From contig NW_023998432.1 in assembly GCF_014805625.2 (NCBI RefSeq), forward strand, positions 6,415,212 through 6,479,211: a stretch of DNA of 64,000 bases, given 5' to 3'. The notes under the pieces are model-generated. The model was not told the DNA's origin. It ran no database searches and worked only from the letters and a program-made list of their open reading frames with translations. Position 1 is the first letter of the stretch, and the number at the start of each line of letters is the position of its first letter. Made by a program: the position numbers and the translations under genes. Positions 23,891 through 36,000 of the stretch are shown here, piece by piece. The DNA comes from Glossina fuscipes (lineage: Eukaryota > Arthropoda > Insecta > Diptera > Glossinidae).

Positions 23891-24062
23891 TTTATTATTA
23901 TTATTATTATTATTAATTTAGCCAGAGAAATAAATTGTAAGACTTAAGTCTTAAAACACTACCATCTAAGGCTATCGGATTTAGTAAAAACTCTACCGCA
24001 CTTGAAATTCGAACACACGACCACCAAATGGCTAATCACATTATAATCGTAATCTTATCCAA
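23889..24062 (-). mobile_element. Candidate tRNA-derived SINE with (AAT)n tail
   Basis: On the minus strand it reads TTAGCCATTTGGTGG (A-box-like), then GTGTTCGAATTTC (close to a tRNA B box, GTTCGAATC), then ATCCGATAGCC, then about 70 bp, and finally ATTTATTTC...CTAAATTA followed by (AAT)n at 23915-23891. The tail portion resembles the 3' end of the LINE at 27.6-28.9 kb, as expected of a SINE moved by that LINE. The spacing between the two boxes is short, so the tRNA head is degenerate or the similarity is partly chance. Confidence 0.4.
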
Positions 24063-25720
24063 GAGTACATGTATATTTATATTACTAGAGAAATTAAAAA
24101 TTTAAATTATACCTCAATGTAAAAAAAGCATGCATGTGTTATGCACTTGTGATAAAGCCAATTATAATTAAAAATTGGAGTAATTCGCAGCTGTAGGTGT
24201 ATATCGTACCCGCAAGGGCGGATGTAAGGTGGAGACAATAATTGCAAATACGTACTTCCTTATATACATGTATTTGTATAGCATTAAAATGTAATTCATC
24301 AATAAAACAAATAATAATAACTGAGTGTAATTAGCAGATTGGATAGCACTCAAACGGGCAAATGAAATTATATTAAATGCTGTGTTAAAGTAACGAAATT
24401 ACTGAGTAGGCGCACATTATGCCGGCAGATTCGATTTTATTAATTTGATGCGCGATAAGCACATGAACGGAGGTTTTGGGATACATTGGGAGTCGAATCA
24501 GTTCTTCTTAGCATTTCCGTGGCTTAATAAGTCGTTCAAATTATATTGTTTTTAATTATCACGTTTCTCTTAAACTTATACTGCACTACTTGGAAATAAA
24601 TATTTGACAGAAAAGAACGGAAGAGAAGCTTTTTCTGTTGCTAAAGTAAAATTCGACCCAAATCTTTTGATAAACAGACCTGTGACACTCTCTCATAATG
24701 ATTTTTAAATGTTATCTGTAAATATTTATTGACGCTTTAGATTAATGTTTGTGCTCGTTTTTGTGCTTTTGTAAGCGTAAAACGCCCATATATAAAGTTG
24801 ATGCGTGGCTGATAACAAAGGCTACATAAGATCAGCCCCAGTTTTCCATTTCACTTTTTTCCAAAAGCAGAACGCCCCCCAAGACGGAGGGCTAGAGAGG
24901 CACGGCCAAACCGAGTCAGAAGCTTGTTTTGTTTTGCTAAAACATATATAAGCATTCTGTGAATGTTACAAACAGAGGGGCTATTATATGTTTATCCTTC
25001 GGTGACGAATGATAATAAAGTAACATAATAATTTTAAGGATTTTTCTGAAGCAAAGTTAGGACAAATATGAATGGCGAACAATTAATGAGCTTTTGAGTT
25101 TCAAAGAAAAGACATTTTATAAATATGGCTGCTTTAAAGTCTTAGTCGTCGATTTGTAGAGCAGTGACAATGGTTAAAGGTGAAATGATATTAAATTAAA
25201 AAAAAGATAATGGAAGTGCCGCGATTTACTCGTATTGTTTAACACACGTATTTCAATAAGGAAAAATGTTTTACGGCGTGAACGTTCAATAATCGGACGT
25301 AAATATAATCAAATATTAAAGAAAAGTGGTCAGAATTGGTACCCCAGAAGCCAAAAATAAGAAAAACTTCTAATATTCAAACTTCAAAAGTGAATTCAAC
25401 AACAAGTAGCCTTTTCCGCTAATGATTTCAGTAACCCTATCGGTCAACTGGAACCATCAAAACCAACAAACAAACTCTTGATCAACATTGCTCACGGTCC
25501 TTTATTTGCCAATTTGTATGTAAAACAAAACTATCATTCAGGCCATCAAATATTTAGTATAATCTTTTTTATTTTGCATTACGGATCGTTCATCAACCAC
25601 TGAACGTGTTAAAATATTAAAAATTTACTACAAATACACTGATTCTGTAAGTAGGTACGTTTCGTGGATTAGGAGCAGACTACCTCCTACGTAATCGTTC
25701 ATCTGAGCGGAAAACTGTGA
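24063..25720. other. Intronic sequence without recognised feature
   Basis: Mostly AT-rich, with a short GC-richer patch near 24,870-24,920. No coding or repeat pattern was recognised. Confidence 0.4.
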
Positions 25721-25729
25721 AATTTAAAG

Positions 25730-26310
25730 ATTTTTAATAGACTTGTTAAGGCTCCCACCTCATCCAAGCGCACATTTGTCTGAAATATTGGAGGTGTACG
25801 TCAACTTGGCAAAGAAGTTCCAAATTTATTCATCACACGGCGCAAGCAGCATATGTATCTACTTAGCAGCACGTTATGACGAATTTTGCGTTTGCATCTC
25901 CATCCTTACAAAATTCAGCTTACACAGGAATTGAAGCTGGCTGACTATGTAGCGCGTAAAAGATACGCTTATTTGGTGCTCGCACAACAGCGTTTAGATG
26001 ACGATTTCTCGCATCGAGTTTTCTCTAGTTATGAGTTTTTTTATCGCTTCGTGGACATGTCAAAAACCGTTTCACAGTGTTAGGGCTTCTGTGGGGTTAC
26101 AAAAAGAACCGAGTTTATGCGAACAGTCCTCGAACTTTTGACGCTTTGAAAACGAACGTCCGTTAACTTATGGACGAGCTTCGCTCGTTTAGACAAGTCG
26201 TCGCAAGTGACCTCAAAGGGATCCATAACCTGTCCTGTGGACGTCGTTTGAATGATGTTTTGCAAATGTTACACGTACCATTTTGCTTACACGTTGCTTT
26301 TCAAACCATT
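25730..26310 (+). mobile_element. Tc1/mariner-superfamily DDE transposase pseudogene
   Basis: The frames carry HLHPYKIQLTQELKLADY, matching the 'L..YK.QL.QELKP.D...R' block that precedes the catalytic core in a widespread insect DDE transposase group. Next comes FSHRVFSSYEFF, where the family has 'F..KI.FSDEAHF'; the catalytic Asp is changed. After a deletion, the C-terminal block LLWGYKKNRVYANSPRTF follows (family 'WGY.KS.VY...P.T...L'). Frameshifts, stops and loss of the middle core make it non-functional. It lies antisense to Smr inside the 33-kb intron. Confidence 0.85.
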
Positions 26311-27080
26311 AATAATTGCTCGAACTCAAGGATTTCATTATGAATAGAGGCGTCTATACCACCAAATTCTCATCGTGATAAGCTTTTGTGCATTGTTAAG
26401 GGACTTCTTTCAATAAATTACTAATCCTTCAGACCATATTAAGTTAATAAATGTCGCTTCCACAAAAAAACCTCTATACCAAATGTCATATATTAACTTA
26501 GTTATATTCTGGTAAGACGTTTCGATGGCAACACTTTTACCCGCTTAACTGTAAAATTAACCCAAGCGTAGCTATATTGTTAGTCATCGGCAAACCTCCG
26601 CAACAAATATATCAAAAAAGGTTAAAGATGTGAAAAATTAAAGTTAAGCAAACGAAGAGCCTAAATCTGGATGGCAGGTCTGCTATCACGCATAGCAGAT
26701 AAATCTATCATCTATCATAAAATTCGACACTGCCAAATTTTGGTTTTCTGTCGTTCATAACAAGAGTCTACAAACTAGAATCCCACACTCACTATGAATT
26801 AATATTTACTCAAGTTTTAAGTTTTTCTACGACTCAATTTACTCAATTTATGGTCGGTTTGATGAACGTAAATCCCTACAAAACTACGTAAGGTACTGCA
26901 TTGGCTTTGCAACCTTAGCCAATTGTCTTCCATTTAATCATTTCTTACAAAATTATATTTAATGTACAAATACAAACACAAATTTCAAGATAGCGATGTT
27001 ATATGTATATCCAATAATACATTGGATAAGTTTCCACACCCGGCATATCTGTCAGTAAGTTTGTGCATGAAGAGTTGAGT
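26311..27080. other. Intronic AT-rich sequence
   Basis: No feature was recognised. Confidence 0.4.
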
Positions 27081-27084
27081 TCAG

Positions 27085-27400
27085 CATAAGATTCAGAATC
27101 ATTTTCTGAATCGATTTAAGGCGTAGTGCGTCTGACTATTTGATGTCTGCCCATGAATATTTTTGTCCACAGGTAGCTATTTTTAAGATATTTTGATAGG
27201 ATTTGGTGCGTTTGTTTCTAATAGTGAATGCCGTTGCATAAGAAAAAAAAAACGAAAATGTTTTAATGTTTCAATATTTTACGATAAAAATTAATCTATG
27301 ATAGAAATTTGGCATAAAAATTAACTGTATCGAAATTGGGCCACATAGATCTATTTTTGGGACTTAATTATAAGAGTTCGATGAAAAATGGGTTATGGTA
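27085..27400 (+). repeat. Dispersed repeat family 'TCTGAATCGATYTAAG', copy
   Basis: Opens TTTTCTGAATCGATTTAAG and contains TGGGCCACATAGATCTA, comparable to TCGGTCCACATA in the 21.4-kb copy. Confidence 0.45.
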
Positions 27401-27639
27401 CGGGGTAGGGTAGGTTGGGGTTAAGGTACATTGGCGAAAATAGTTGAAGAGTAATAATGCCTTTAGCAAGAAAAAGAACTTTGTTGAATTTGGTCAACGT
27501 GAACGCGAACTTGCAGCTCGGGCGCTCTACCTTGTGAGAGATCGTATAAAAGTATACATTTATATGGAGATAAAATGAAATTTATAGTTTTTATCACGAA
27601 AATAAGGGAAGAAGTATTAAGTGACGTTGTATAAAGTAT

Positions 27640-28862
27640 TCAATACGCTCTTGCAATACTCTGTAATGTTTGCACTTGTCATTGCAATTATTGTTTTAAG
27701 CAAGATTGACTATGCTGTGATAATTTATTGAAATCTAATATCGATATCCTCAAACTGGTCTATCACCAAGCCCTCAGACCAACTTGTTAGGCTTTTCGGA
27801 CGACGCCCATAAATAATATTATAATTGAAACTGGTCGCTCAACTTTAGAAAAGAGACTTTATGAGTTAAAAGCTAAAATCGTCCCCAAGCTTCTTAATTC
27901 AAGCAAATCTATTCTCGGTGAAGATGTGAGAAAGATTATTATTGCCAAGAAAATTCGGAAGCCACCTTCTGCAATTGACTACTATTTGTACGTTGCAAAG
28001 GAATTGAACATTCCCTTAAAAATTTCCCGCTATTTTGGTGTTCAATCTCCATGGATTTTGAAAGAGAACTCTTTTGATATTTCGCTGTCTATGCAAAAGA
28101 AAGGACATACTCCAAATTACGTCTTCAGGAATCTAAAAGTTGAAAAATCCCATGTAGTGGAGAGTAATTGTTGGAGTCTTTTATCTTCTGGTCTGCCACC
28201 TGCGTACGCCGTGGTAGATGCTTCAGGACAGGTTCTTCTCAATCATCACAATACCAAGTCATATCGGTTTATTGAAAAATGAGAAGTCTGATCGGGCATC
28301 GAAGTATGCTGCTTCTGCACCTCTAGTTATGGATGATGTCATGGAAAAGATGGATCTTCAAAGATACATTGGAAGAAAAATTAAAGAAAAAATTGCAGAA
28401 GGAAATCAACAACACCATCATCAGCGCTACTCTTTTATTAACCCTCAATCAATTGTACCTTTATATCCAACAAATGTTGAGAAAATCAAGATCCAAACCC
28501 TTTTTGAGAATTCGCCTTGGCCATGCAACTCACTTATAGATCTTAAAGAAGTCTTCCTCCCCAATCTGTAATTGTGGAAAAATTCTCACTATAAAACACA
28601 TTCTCTGTTACTTCCTTAACTTTTCCTTGGCTAGGAGTTTTGCATTTGGAGCGGCTAATCCTATGGAAATTCTAATATCAGCTACAGAACAGAATATCAA
28701 TGCAATATATTGCTTTATTAAAACTACTAGGCTCAATATCTACCATAGTTTTATAAATTAGAGCCGATAGCCTGTGTTGCTGGTGCTCCATATCTTTTTT
28801 CTTTTTGTATAAGAATTTATTTCAGTAGTCTAAAATTATAATAATGATAATATCTTAAAATG
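27640..28862 (+). mobile_element. Non-LTR retrotransposon (LINE) 3' portion with RNase H domain
   Basis: Translated in order across frameshifts it gives SKIDYAVIIY, then LVYHQALRPTC-AFRTTPI (the conserved 'H..ALR...GAF.TTP' of I/Jockey-type polymerases). SFDISLSMQKKGHTPN and IPSHIGLLKNEKSDRASKYA (end of an RNase H domain) follow, then LRIRLGHATHL and CNCGKILTIKHIL (C-terminal 'R.RIGHT.LTH...C.CG...T..HIL'). The RNase H catalytic core is mostly deleted. The terminal protein ends at the TAG near 28761, followed by a ~100-bp UTR ending in ATAATAATGATAAT. RNase H plus a TAA-type tail suggests the I-element group. The copy is dead. Confidence 0.88.
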
Positions 28863-28921
28863 TGGTAACCAAAAATGAATTTTCAATGCTTTGTCTTTCG
28901 AAGATTCGTGAAATATTGATA

Positions 28922-29164
28922 ATGGAGAAACCTTTTGCACTTATGATAATTATTATTGCTATTGAACTATATCCTCCAAATGCTCGAGGTAAGATTTCAG
29001 TTTTCTTTTATTTATAATTCAATCAAGAAAATTTGTTTGATCTTTTTTCTGTATAACAAATTAAAACAGAATACAAAAAAAGAATGTCCAACATATTTCT
29101 TCCATTTGATTTTGCCGCAGTCAACTCGCCTCCCGTAAAAGCTGTAGTTTTTATTCTACGGTAA
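28922..29164 (+). CDS. Possible two-exon small secreted-peptide gene
   Basis: Exon 1 (28922-28988) encodes MEKPFALMIIIIAIELYPPNAR, which looks like a signal peptide. It ends at a good donor (G|GTAAGA). An 81-bp intron ends in TTAAAACAG, and exon 2 (29070-29161 plus stop TAA 29162-29164) continues in phase (EYKKRMSNIFLPFDF...). The 53-residue product would leave a mature peptide of about 31 residues. No family is recognised and no promoter was identified. AT-rich DNA can produce such patterns by chance, so this is tentative. Confidence 0.25.
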
Positions 29165-30487
29165 AATTATTAAATAATTCCATTAGTTCTAAATTTCTTT
29201 TGCAAGAACAAAGAGTAAATATGCCAACTAAAGGACAAAAAAATGAACAAAGTTCTACGAAACCACCAAACATTGTTTGTATTTCTTTGCGTTTCTTCCG
29301 CATATGACCGGCACGTTTAGTTCATTATTTGATGTAAAACAGTAGATTCCATTCTTGCAGATTTTCTTTGAGATGTTATTTATATTGAAATATATTGCAT
29401 GCTCATGGAGAAGGAGTGAAATTTTAAGAAATTAAAGAATGTTTTTTCTTTACAGGAATCACAAAATGCTCTAAAGCATTCAAGATGCAATCTAAACCGA
29501 ATGCACGGCAAAGAGATATAACATGAAATTGCTCTAAAGCATTTATTATTCGATCTATACCGTATACAGGGTATTATTAATGAAGAAAAATAAAAATTGG
29601 AAAGCAACACAAAACAGGGGCAGAAACTAAACATAAGAAAGAAGCTTTAAAATAAGTATTCTACTAAAAAACATAGGTGGCCAATTTTTAATGCAGAGCG
29701 TATTTTCGTTTTTAATTATATGTACTTCTGGACTTTTATTTATTCAGGGAGCATTTTCCTCTTCCTTCTTGATTCGATTTGAAAATTTAATCAAAGAAAA
29801 TCCTAACCATTCACAACTTGAGATATATACGCTGATGATCAAAACTTTTATAATTCTGAATTCATTTAAAAAGTAAATCGTATGAAAATTTGCAAAACTA
29901 GGAACCACAACATCATTCAAAATTTTGGTACAGTCTCACAACGCTAATATTGATATTTGTCTCAATTATTAAGTTGTTACTGAAATATGATTTTCATTAT
30001 TTTTAACTCGGGTTTTGTACGCTCTTTATGTTGTTATAATCCATAACAGTGTCAATATTCGGATGTCATTTTACAGCAATCTTTGCATGTAGTTATTAGT
30101 AATTAGCAAAGTACTTAACCCTTAATTTTGATTTTATCAATCTAATTTTACCGAACACAACTGGCATCTTGGATAGTTTACTTCCTTATGGGTGACTATT
30201 TTCATTGTTGGCGCTCTATCTAAGTAAAATTTAACTTCAGCGGCTGTTTCGAGTTACGATTATTTGTACAAAAATTAAAAAAACATATAAAAATGGCAGG
30301 ACTAACGAATAATATTTATATTTTTGTGTACAATGATAAATTTGCTCTTGAATTTTTTGCAGTCCCCCTTGAGTTGTTTTAATAGTTATATAATTACAAT
30401 GTGGTTGAATAATTTTCACATTAATTAATTACGAGTTGGCGTTTTTATACACATTTTGAAGGATAATAAAACGACAATCGCTTACGC
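29165..30487. other. Intronic sequence with a short duplication and one signal-peptide-like frame
   Basis: Contains two copies of a GCTCTAAAGCAT segment 64 bp apart (29,467 and 29,531). A 61-codon frame at 29691-29876 begins with a hydrophobic stretch (MQSVFSFLIICTSGLLFIQG). Nothing else was recognised. Confidence 0.35.
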
Positions 30488-31570
30488 AAGGTCAAACCTT
30501 TAGTAGACTACCTAAATGAAACATTTTCATCTATTCCTATAGACCAACGCCTCTCAATAAAGGAACAAATGTGTTTAACAAATATATGTTACTTCTTGAA
30601 ATAATATTTGCCAAATAAGCTCCACAAGTGGGGCTGCAAGCTACTTGTTTAATGTAGTTTCATGGGACACGCATAAAGTTTCGCAGTATACTTCGGATAA
30701 GAAGACAAAAGGAATATACTAGCAAATGACTGATATTGTGATATGATAGTCTTACAAAGGACATCAAGACTGAATGGTCATATAGTGTTTTTCAATCATT
30801 TTTACACATGATTGCCCCTGATATACTATTTCTTCAAACTAGGCATCCATTGCGTCGGAACTGTACGCCAGAATAGATTGCCTAATTGTAAATTCGCGGA
30901 CAGGAAAGACCTAATGAGGGAAACTTATTAGAAAAGAGTTTCTTCCCATAATAGCCTTGACTTTGCAGTGACGGTATGGAAAGACAACAAGATTCTTACT
31001 CTGTTGCCTACTTATATTGGTTTGCAGCCCATAGTCTCTGTCAATATGATCAGCGACTAAAAAAAAAAATCAATATCTCTCGCCCAAAAGTAGTGTAAAA
31101 TTATAATATGAATATGGGAGGAGTAGAGTTGATGGATAGGTACTGATATCCTATAAGAATCAAAATCCGCAAACGGTACCCCCTTTTATTCTATCATTTA
31201 TCCTAGCTTGGCGTAATAAATTCTTGGAGACTTGTGAAAAAGACCACATTACAAAGGGCATCCCAAGCAGACAAATGCCAAACCGTAGTTAGTTGCACAA
31301 TGATTGGCTGATGCTCTTCGCAATATGGGCTATCTCATATAAACAGCAAAAAGAGGGTTCGGCCTACTAATGACTCAATCAAGTCAACTCTTGTTTCCCC
31401 GTCTATGGATTGACAAAAAGACGACATTGGTCACTGGCTTATATTTCCAAAAAGAATCAAGTGTAAAATTCCACTTTGTAAGAGTACCACACAGTGGTCG
31501 TCTGCAATGTTCCTTTATGTTTGAACGCAAAAAATAGTTCTTTCATGGACTTTCATGTTTTGTAATGTAA
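30488..31570 (+). mobile_element. piggyBac-family transposase pseudogene
   Basis: Colinear translation gives KVKPLVDYLNETFSSIP and QRLSIKEQMC (family 'LS.DEQM'), then YLPNKLHKWGCKLLV (family 'Y.P.KPHKWG.K'), LGIHCVGTVRQNRLPNCKF (family 'G...GTVR.NR.P'), TVWKDNKILTLLPTYIG (family 'V.W.D.K.V..LST..G') and NMNMGGVELMDRY (family 'YN..MGGVD..D'). A C-terminal Cys-containing stretch begins DDIGHWLIFPKR. Many stops and shifts interrupt it, so it is dead. Terminal repeats and TTAA target sites were not located with confidence. It is oriented antisense to Smr. Confidence 0.9.
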
Positions 31571-32419
31571 TGAGAAGTATTATGTTTGTTTGAAATATTA
31601 TATTATTGTACGCAGTAAATTTGTAGAACTCAAGAAGTGTTTTTGCATGACGATGTAGAGTATTTTTTATTTTAATTTAAGGAAATGCAGTTGTCTTTAA
31701 TTGCATCTTAATATAAAATACACATTTTTGGACAAGTTAAGTTGGAAAACTAATTATATATACAAAATTATTGTCTTCCCAAAGCTAATTTTCCTTCCCG
31801 AAAATTTTGAGAAATCTCTTTTTGTAGTAGTCCACAACATACACAGGTTTTTGATATTGCCTAAATTGTCATGTTTCTATTTTGTTCTGTTTTAAGCCAT
31901 AATAGATTCCTAAATTTAACCTTGGCTGTAATGCTGTGTCTTCAGGAAACTTTGCAAATTTACATTTAAACCCTTACTGGTTTTCCATGATGTATTTTAG
32001 TTTCGTGCGTGTGTCGACTCACCATTACAGTTGTTATCTAAACAAAAAAGAACAAAATTATATATGTTATATATTATATTAAACTGTGTGCCTATGATCG
32101 ACCTTTTATACCCATAATCTCTATCTTAAAATATATTTTCATACAGATACAATAAGATCACCCATGAAAATGTACTCTTTAAATATATATGTAACATGAG
32201 CGAATGTATAGGCTGGTTTATTAATGAATTAAACGCAATCAGAAACGGAAGGAATAGGGTCTTAGACGGTATAAAAGAAGAGGCCTTTCAACTGATTACG
32301 TATTGTATTGCATTGAGGCCTATTTGCATAAAATGAGGTAAAAGCTCATGGTGGACCCGCCAGTCGGTTTTACATAAAAGTTGTTTTCCACCGTTCATGT
32401 GTTATAATAATGCCGAGTC
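31571..32419. other. Intronic AT-rich sequence
   Basis: No feature was recognised. Phrases such as CTTTTATACCCATAATCT near 32,105 resemble fragments of dispersed fly repeats. Confidence 0.35.
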
Positions 32420-33040
32420 TTCTAACTAATCAGACATTTGTAACCTCTATGCCGATTTTTCCAAAGCTGTTACAATGATTATGTGGGTAATGGTGATTCA
32501 TCTCCATGCTAAACACATTCGTTGGATATTTTCCGGAAATCACCTTATTTCAGTCGAAGGTGTTTTGAGCCTCATCTTCATTCAAATGGCCCTGTTATCC
32601 CCGCCCTGGCAATGTACTGTACTGTCGTGGATTGCTTTGCTCTCATTTTTGCGCTGGTGTACTCTATGCACTCCCTTAATTACTGGTTTTAATAATTTTC
32701 CTAGAAAATAATTTTCCGGAATACTGGAAGCAACTTTACATCTTATCATTTCATATATGTTATTCTATAAATCTTATAATGAATTACAGAAATATCGCCT
32801 TTACCTTGTTATGATACTCGCCTTAAACTTATTAATTTTCCGTCTCTTTTGAAAAAGTGGGCTTGGTTCGGTTTGTCCTCTATTATTAAATTGTTGAATG
32901 ATGAAATAAACTCTTGCTTAATGAGTTGAACAATAACGTTCCATGTCGAACGATTAAGGAATATGGTTTAATTAGGATGCCTCATTGTCGGACTAATTAC
33001 GAATTATTTCACGCGTTTGATGTATGATAGGTCATCGTCT
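32420..33040 (+). mobile_element. Second LINE fragment, reverse transcriptase pseudogene
   Basis: The frames show ADFSKAV (RT 'DFSKAFD' block), HIRWIFSGNHLISVEG, and a stretch ending RWCTLCTPLITGFNNFPRK (family 'W...N.L.LN..K'). After a gap come TRLKLINFPSLLKKW, IIKLLNDEINSC and TITFHVERLRN, matching the C-terminal 'L..L.L..RR...LL.GEI.S...INF.VP.R..R' region. Several stops and deletions are present. It appears to be the same broad LINE type as the fragment at 6.6-7.6 kb. Confidence 0.75.
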
Positions 33041-36000
33041 ACCATAAATCATATCCATGGCGCCATTTTCCGCTAAGTAGAATGTTTGCTGGTCTAGGCC
33101 AATTTTCCTCTTGAGTTGTTATGGAAGTTTATCAATTTAACATAATCATATTAAATTTTGACATTTATAGATTTGTATGTCTGTTCTGAAATGGTGCGAG
33201 TCTGTCTTATTGTTTTTGTATTTTAGTAAATATTTGCTTATCTTCACATCTCGTTAATTTGGTAAAGCAAACCAATTCTGATTCGCATAATTGATAATTG
33301 TCAAACATACAGAAAATTTTCTAAATGAATTTAGCTACTTTGACGATTGAAATTGTTTCTCTGCGTTAACGGTTAAATTGTTGCTCAGGATGCTTATCTA
33401 AAATACATTATATACTTTTATCCTTTTAATACTTCTTTTTCTCTTCTTTTCTCTTTATTGCTATATCAGGGATGTACTTTAATTTTTTAATTTATTATTA
33501 AATTTATTATACATGTAATTAGTGTTGTCAGTTTTTTAGATAAGGATTTTCAATTTTGTAGTAACGGTAAGTTTTGGGTTACTTGTGTTACAATTATAAT
33601 TATAAGCGTAACTGAATGTGACTGAACTAAAAATAAATAAATAAACGAAAATATGCATAGAAATTTTTATCATTGCATCTTTTGTAGTATAGGAATAAAA
33701 AACCCATTTTTTCTTTCTTGTACATTATACCGTAGGCATGGCGTTTGATCAGTTTAGTATATTTTCAATAATAATCTGTTTCATATCACGTTTTTACCAA
33801 ATTTGAAGCTAATATCTTAATTTTTCTGTATAAACTGATACGGATTTTGATATTGGTCAAGAACATATGTACTTTATGGGTCCTCTGAAGTTTACTTCCG
33901 AGTTGTGCAAACTTTTTGGCAAAATGGCTATACCACGAATGTTCAAGAATAGAAACTTGTAGACATTTTATCGTTTTCATGATAGATGTTGTTGACCGGG
34001 ATTAGCGATGGAACATAGCTGATACATTTTCTATCTTCTCCTATGAAATTATATAAGGGCGCATATGTATCTGCTGTGTTTTGATGATATTGATTTGCAA
34101 TAGTATTGCACTAGAGCGTCTAAACATTTGTCAAATATTTTGATTTACAAAATGTGTAGTATTGCACGGTACAAAAAAAGCATATGTTGAAAATTTTGAA
34201 ACAGCCAAGCTTAAATATTATTAGCTTCTTGTGAAATTTAAATAGATTTAACAGGAGCTAGCTAATTTAGCGAAAGCTTTTGAGCACAATATAAATCCGC
34301 GTACGTCTACATAGGTAACAGTGGAACTAACGTTTTGAGTATGCTCACTTTTACGAAACGAGACCAATTTGCTCTCTTTCATTTGTCGTCAAAATGAAGG
34401 AAAGGAAGGAACTCAAATTTAGCACAAACTTTCCTTGATTGATCGAAAAGACAATGCTGACGACTGGGTATGATCCATCTACAGATAAGTCTAAGATACT
34501 TAAGAAGCCATAGTTAGTTAAAAATCGCTTTCATATTGTTGCCTATAATTTTCAAGGCTGTAAAAATATTTCCGAATTACTGCTATCCAGGTAACTTGTC
34601 AGAACCATCTCTATGTTCGGTCAAGAAGTGGTACCATGCGATTTATTGTCTCGTTCATAGATAACGATAAGTTTTTATTATAAGTTATTTCCAAATAATT
34701 CCGAATGGATGACAAACGTGCTAGCGCATGTAAAGTAACCTCTAAAAAGACAGAAAGAATGTTTATGACTTCTACTTTATTGTGCACAAGAAATAGAGCG
34801 TCTTATACTTACAATAAATATAATAAATATATTTATGGTGTAAATTATCTAGTATCACTATTGCAAAACATGTTCATCATAATTATGGTATAGCAAGGAA
34901 ATACAAAAAATGTGAATCTTTTATTTACACAAATGATATTAGAAAGCAAAAAAGTAATAGCATCAAAAAGTATTCAATAAACCTAAAACGAGGTATGCGC
35001 GCAAATTCAACTGCATAATTATTAAGTATAAGAGTATTAGTAGGCCGATCGGCACCATAACCAGATAATCCTGGTGAATATCTGATAAACATGTTCTGAA
35101 ATTTGCGTGATCGAAACATATATACGAATATATGAAAAAATTGTCTATATTTTCAAGATTGCTTCATTTTCGGATCTTTTACAGGCGTGTCTGTAGACAG
35201 ATCGCAATTATTTTTTAACTCTGCCTCTTCGATAGATCAGGAATGACACCTGACCAATTTCAGCTGCGTATCTCCATTTTTGGAACTGTGACAGTACTAT
35301 AAAGAAAGCAGGTTGCAATGATTCCCTTAGATAGAACTAGGTATATGCATGTCACCACGAAAACCAGACCAATTTTAGTATTAAACGTATGTAATGTATA
35401 ATGCTCCTGTTGCTAACTGAATGATAACAAGTTACGTTTTAGATCAAAAATATAAAAATTAATATGGCACACACTTGAAGACATCTTTTTTAAACATCTT
35501 GGAGGGCAGTGGCAATCATGATATATGAAGATGTATGTTAGAATTCATAATCGCCTATAGTGTAAAAAAACAAAACAAAATAACCGCCAGCTGATATTCG
35601 CTAATTAACACTGTAAGGAAATGTGAAATGCAAATGCAAAAACCCTTGTTAGAGAAGACACTTCTAATCTATATGAAAAAGGAAAAAATAAATGAAATAA
35701 CGAGAACATTCGCAACAACCCTCTAAAAAATAAAGCCATGAGAGTTCTGAGAAGTTTATACATATATTTTTGATTGTGTTGATTTTTCATTTTCAATTTT
35801 GTCAAATCGAGGCAAATGATTTTCGCTCAAAAGAAAACTGATGTAGATTTTAGATTCTTATATATCTACAAATACGTTGAGATAGATAGAAAAAACAAAA
35901 AAAAAAAGATATGTATATATATATGCAACCATACGAAACAGACATATACGCATATTATTATATATTATTACATATCAAAAGCAATAACTCAGTTATCAAC

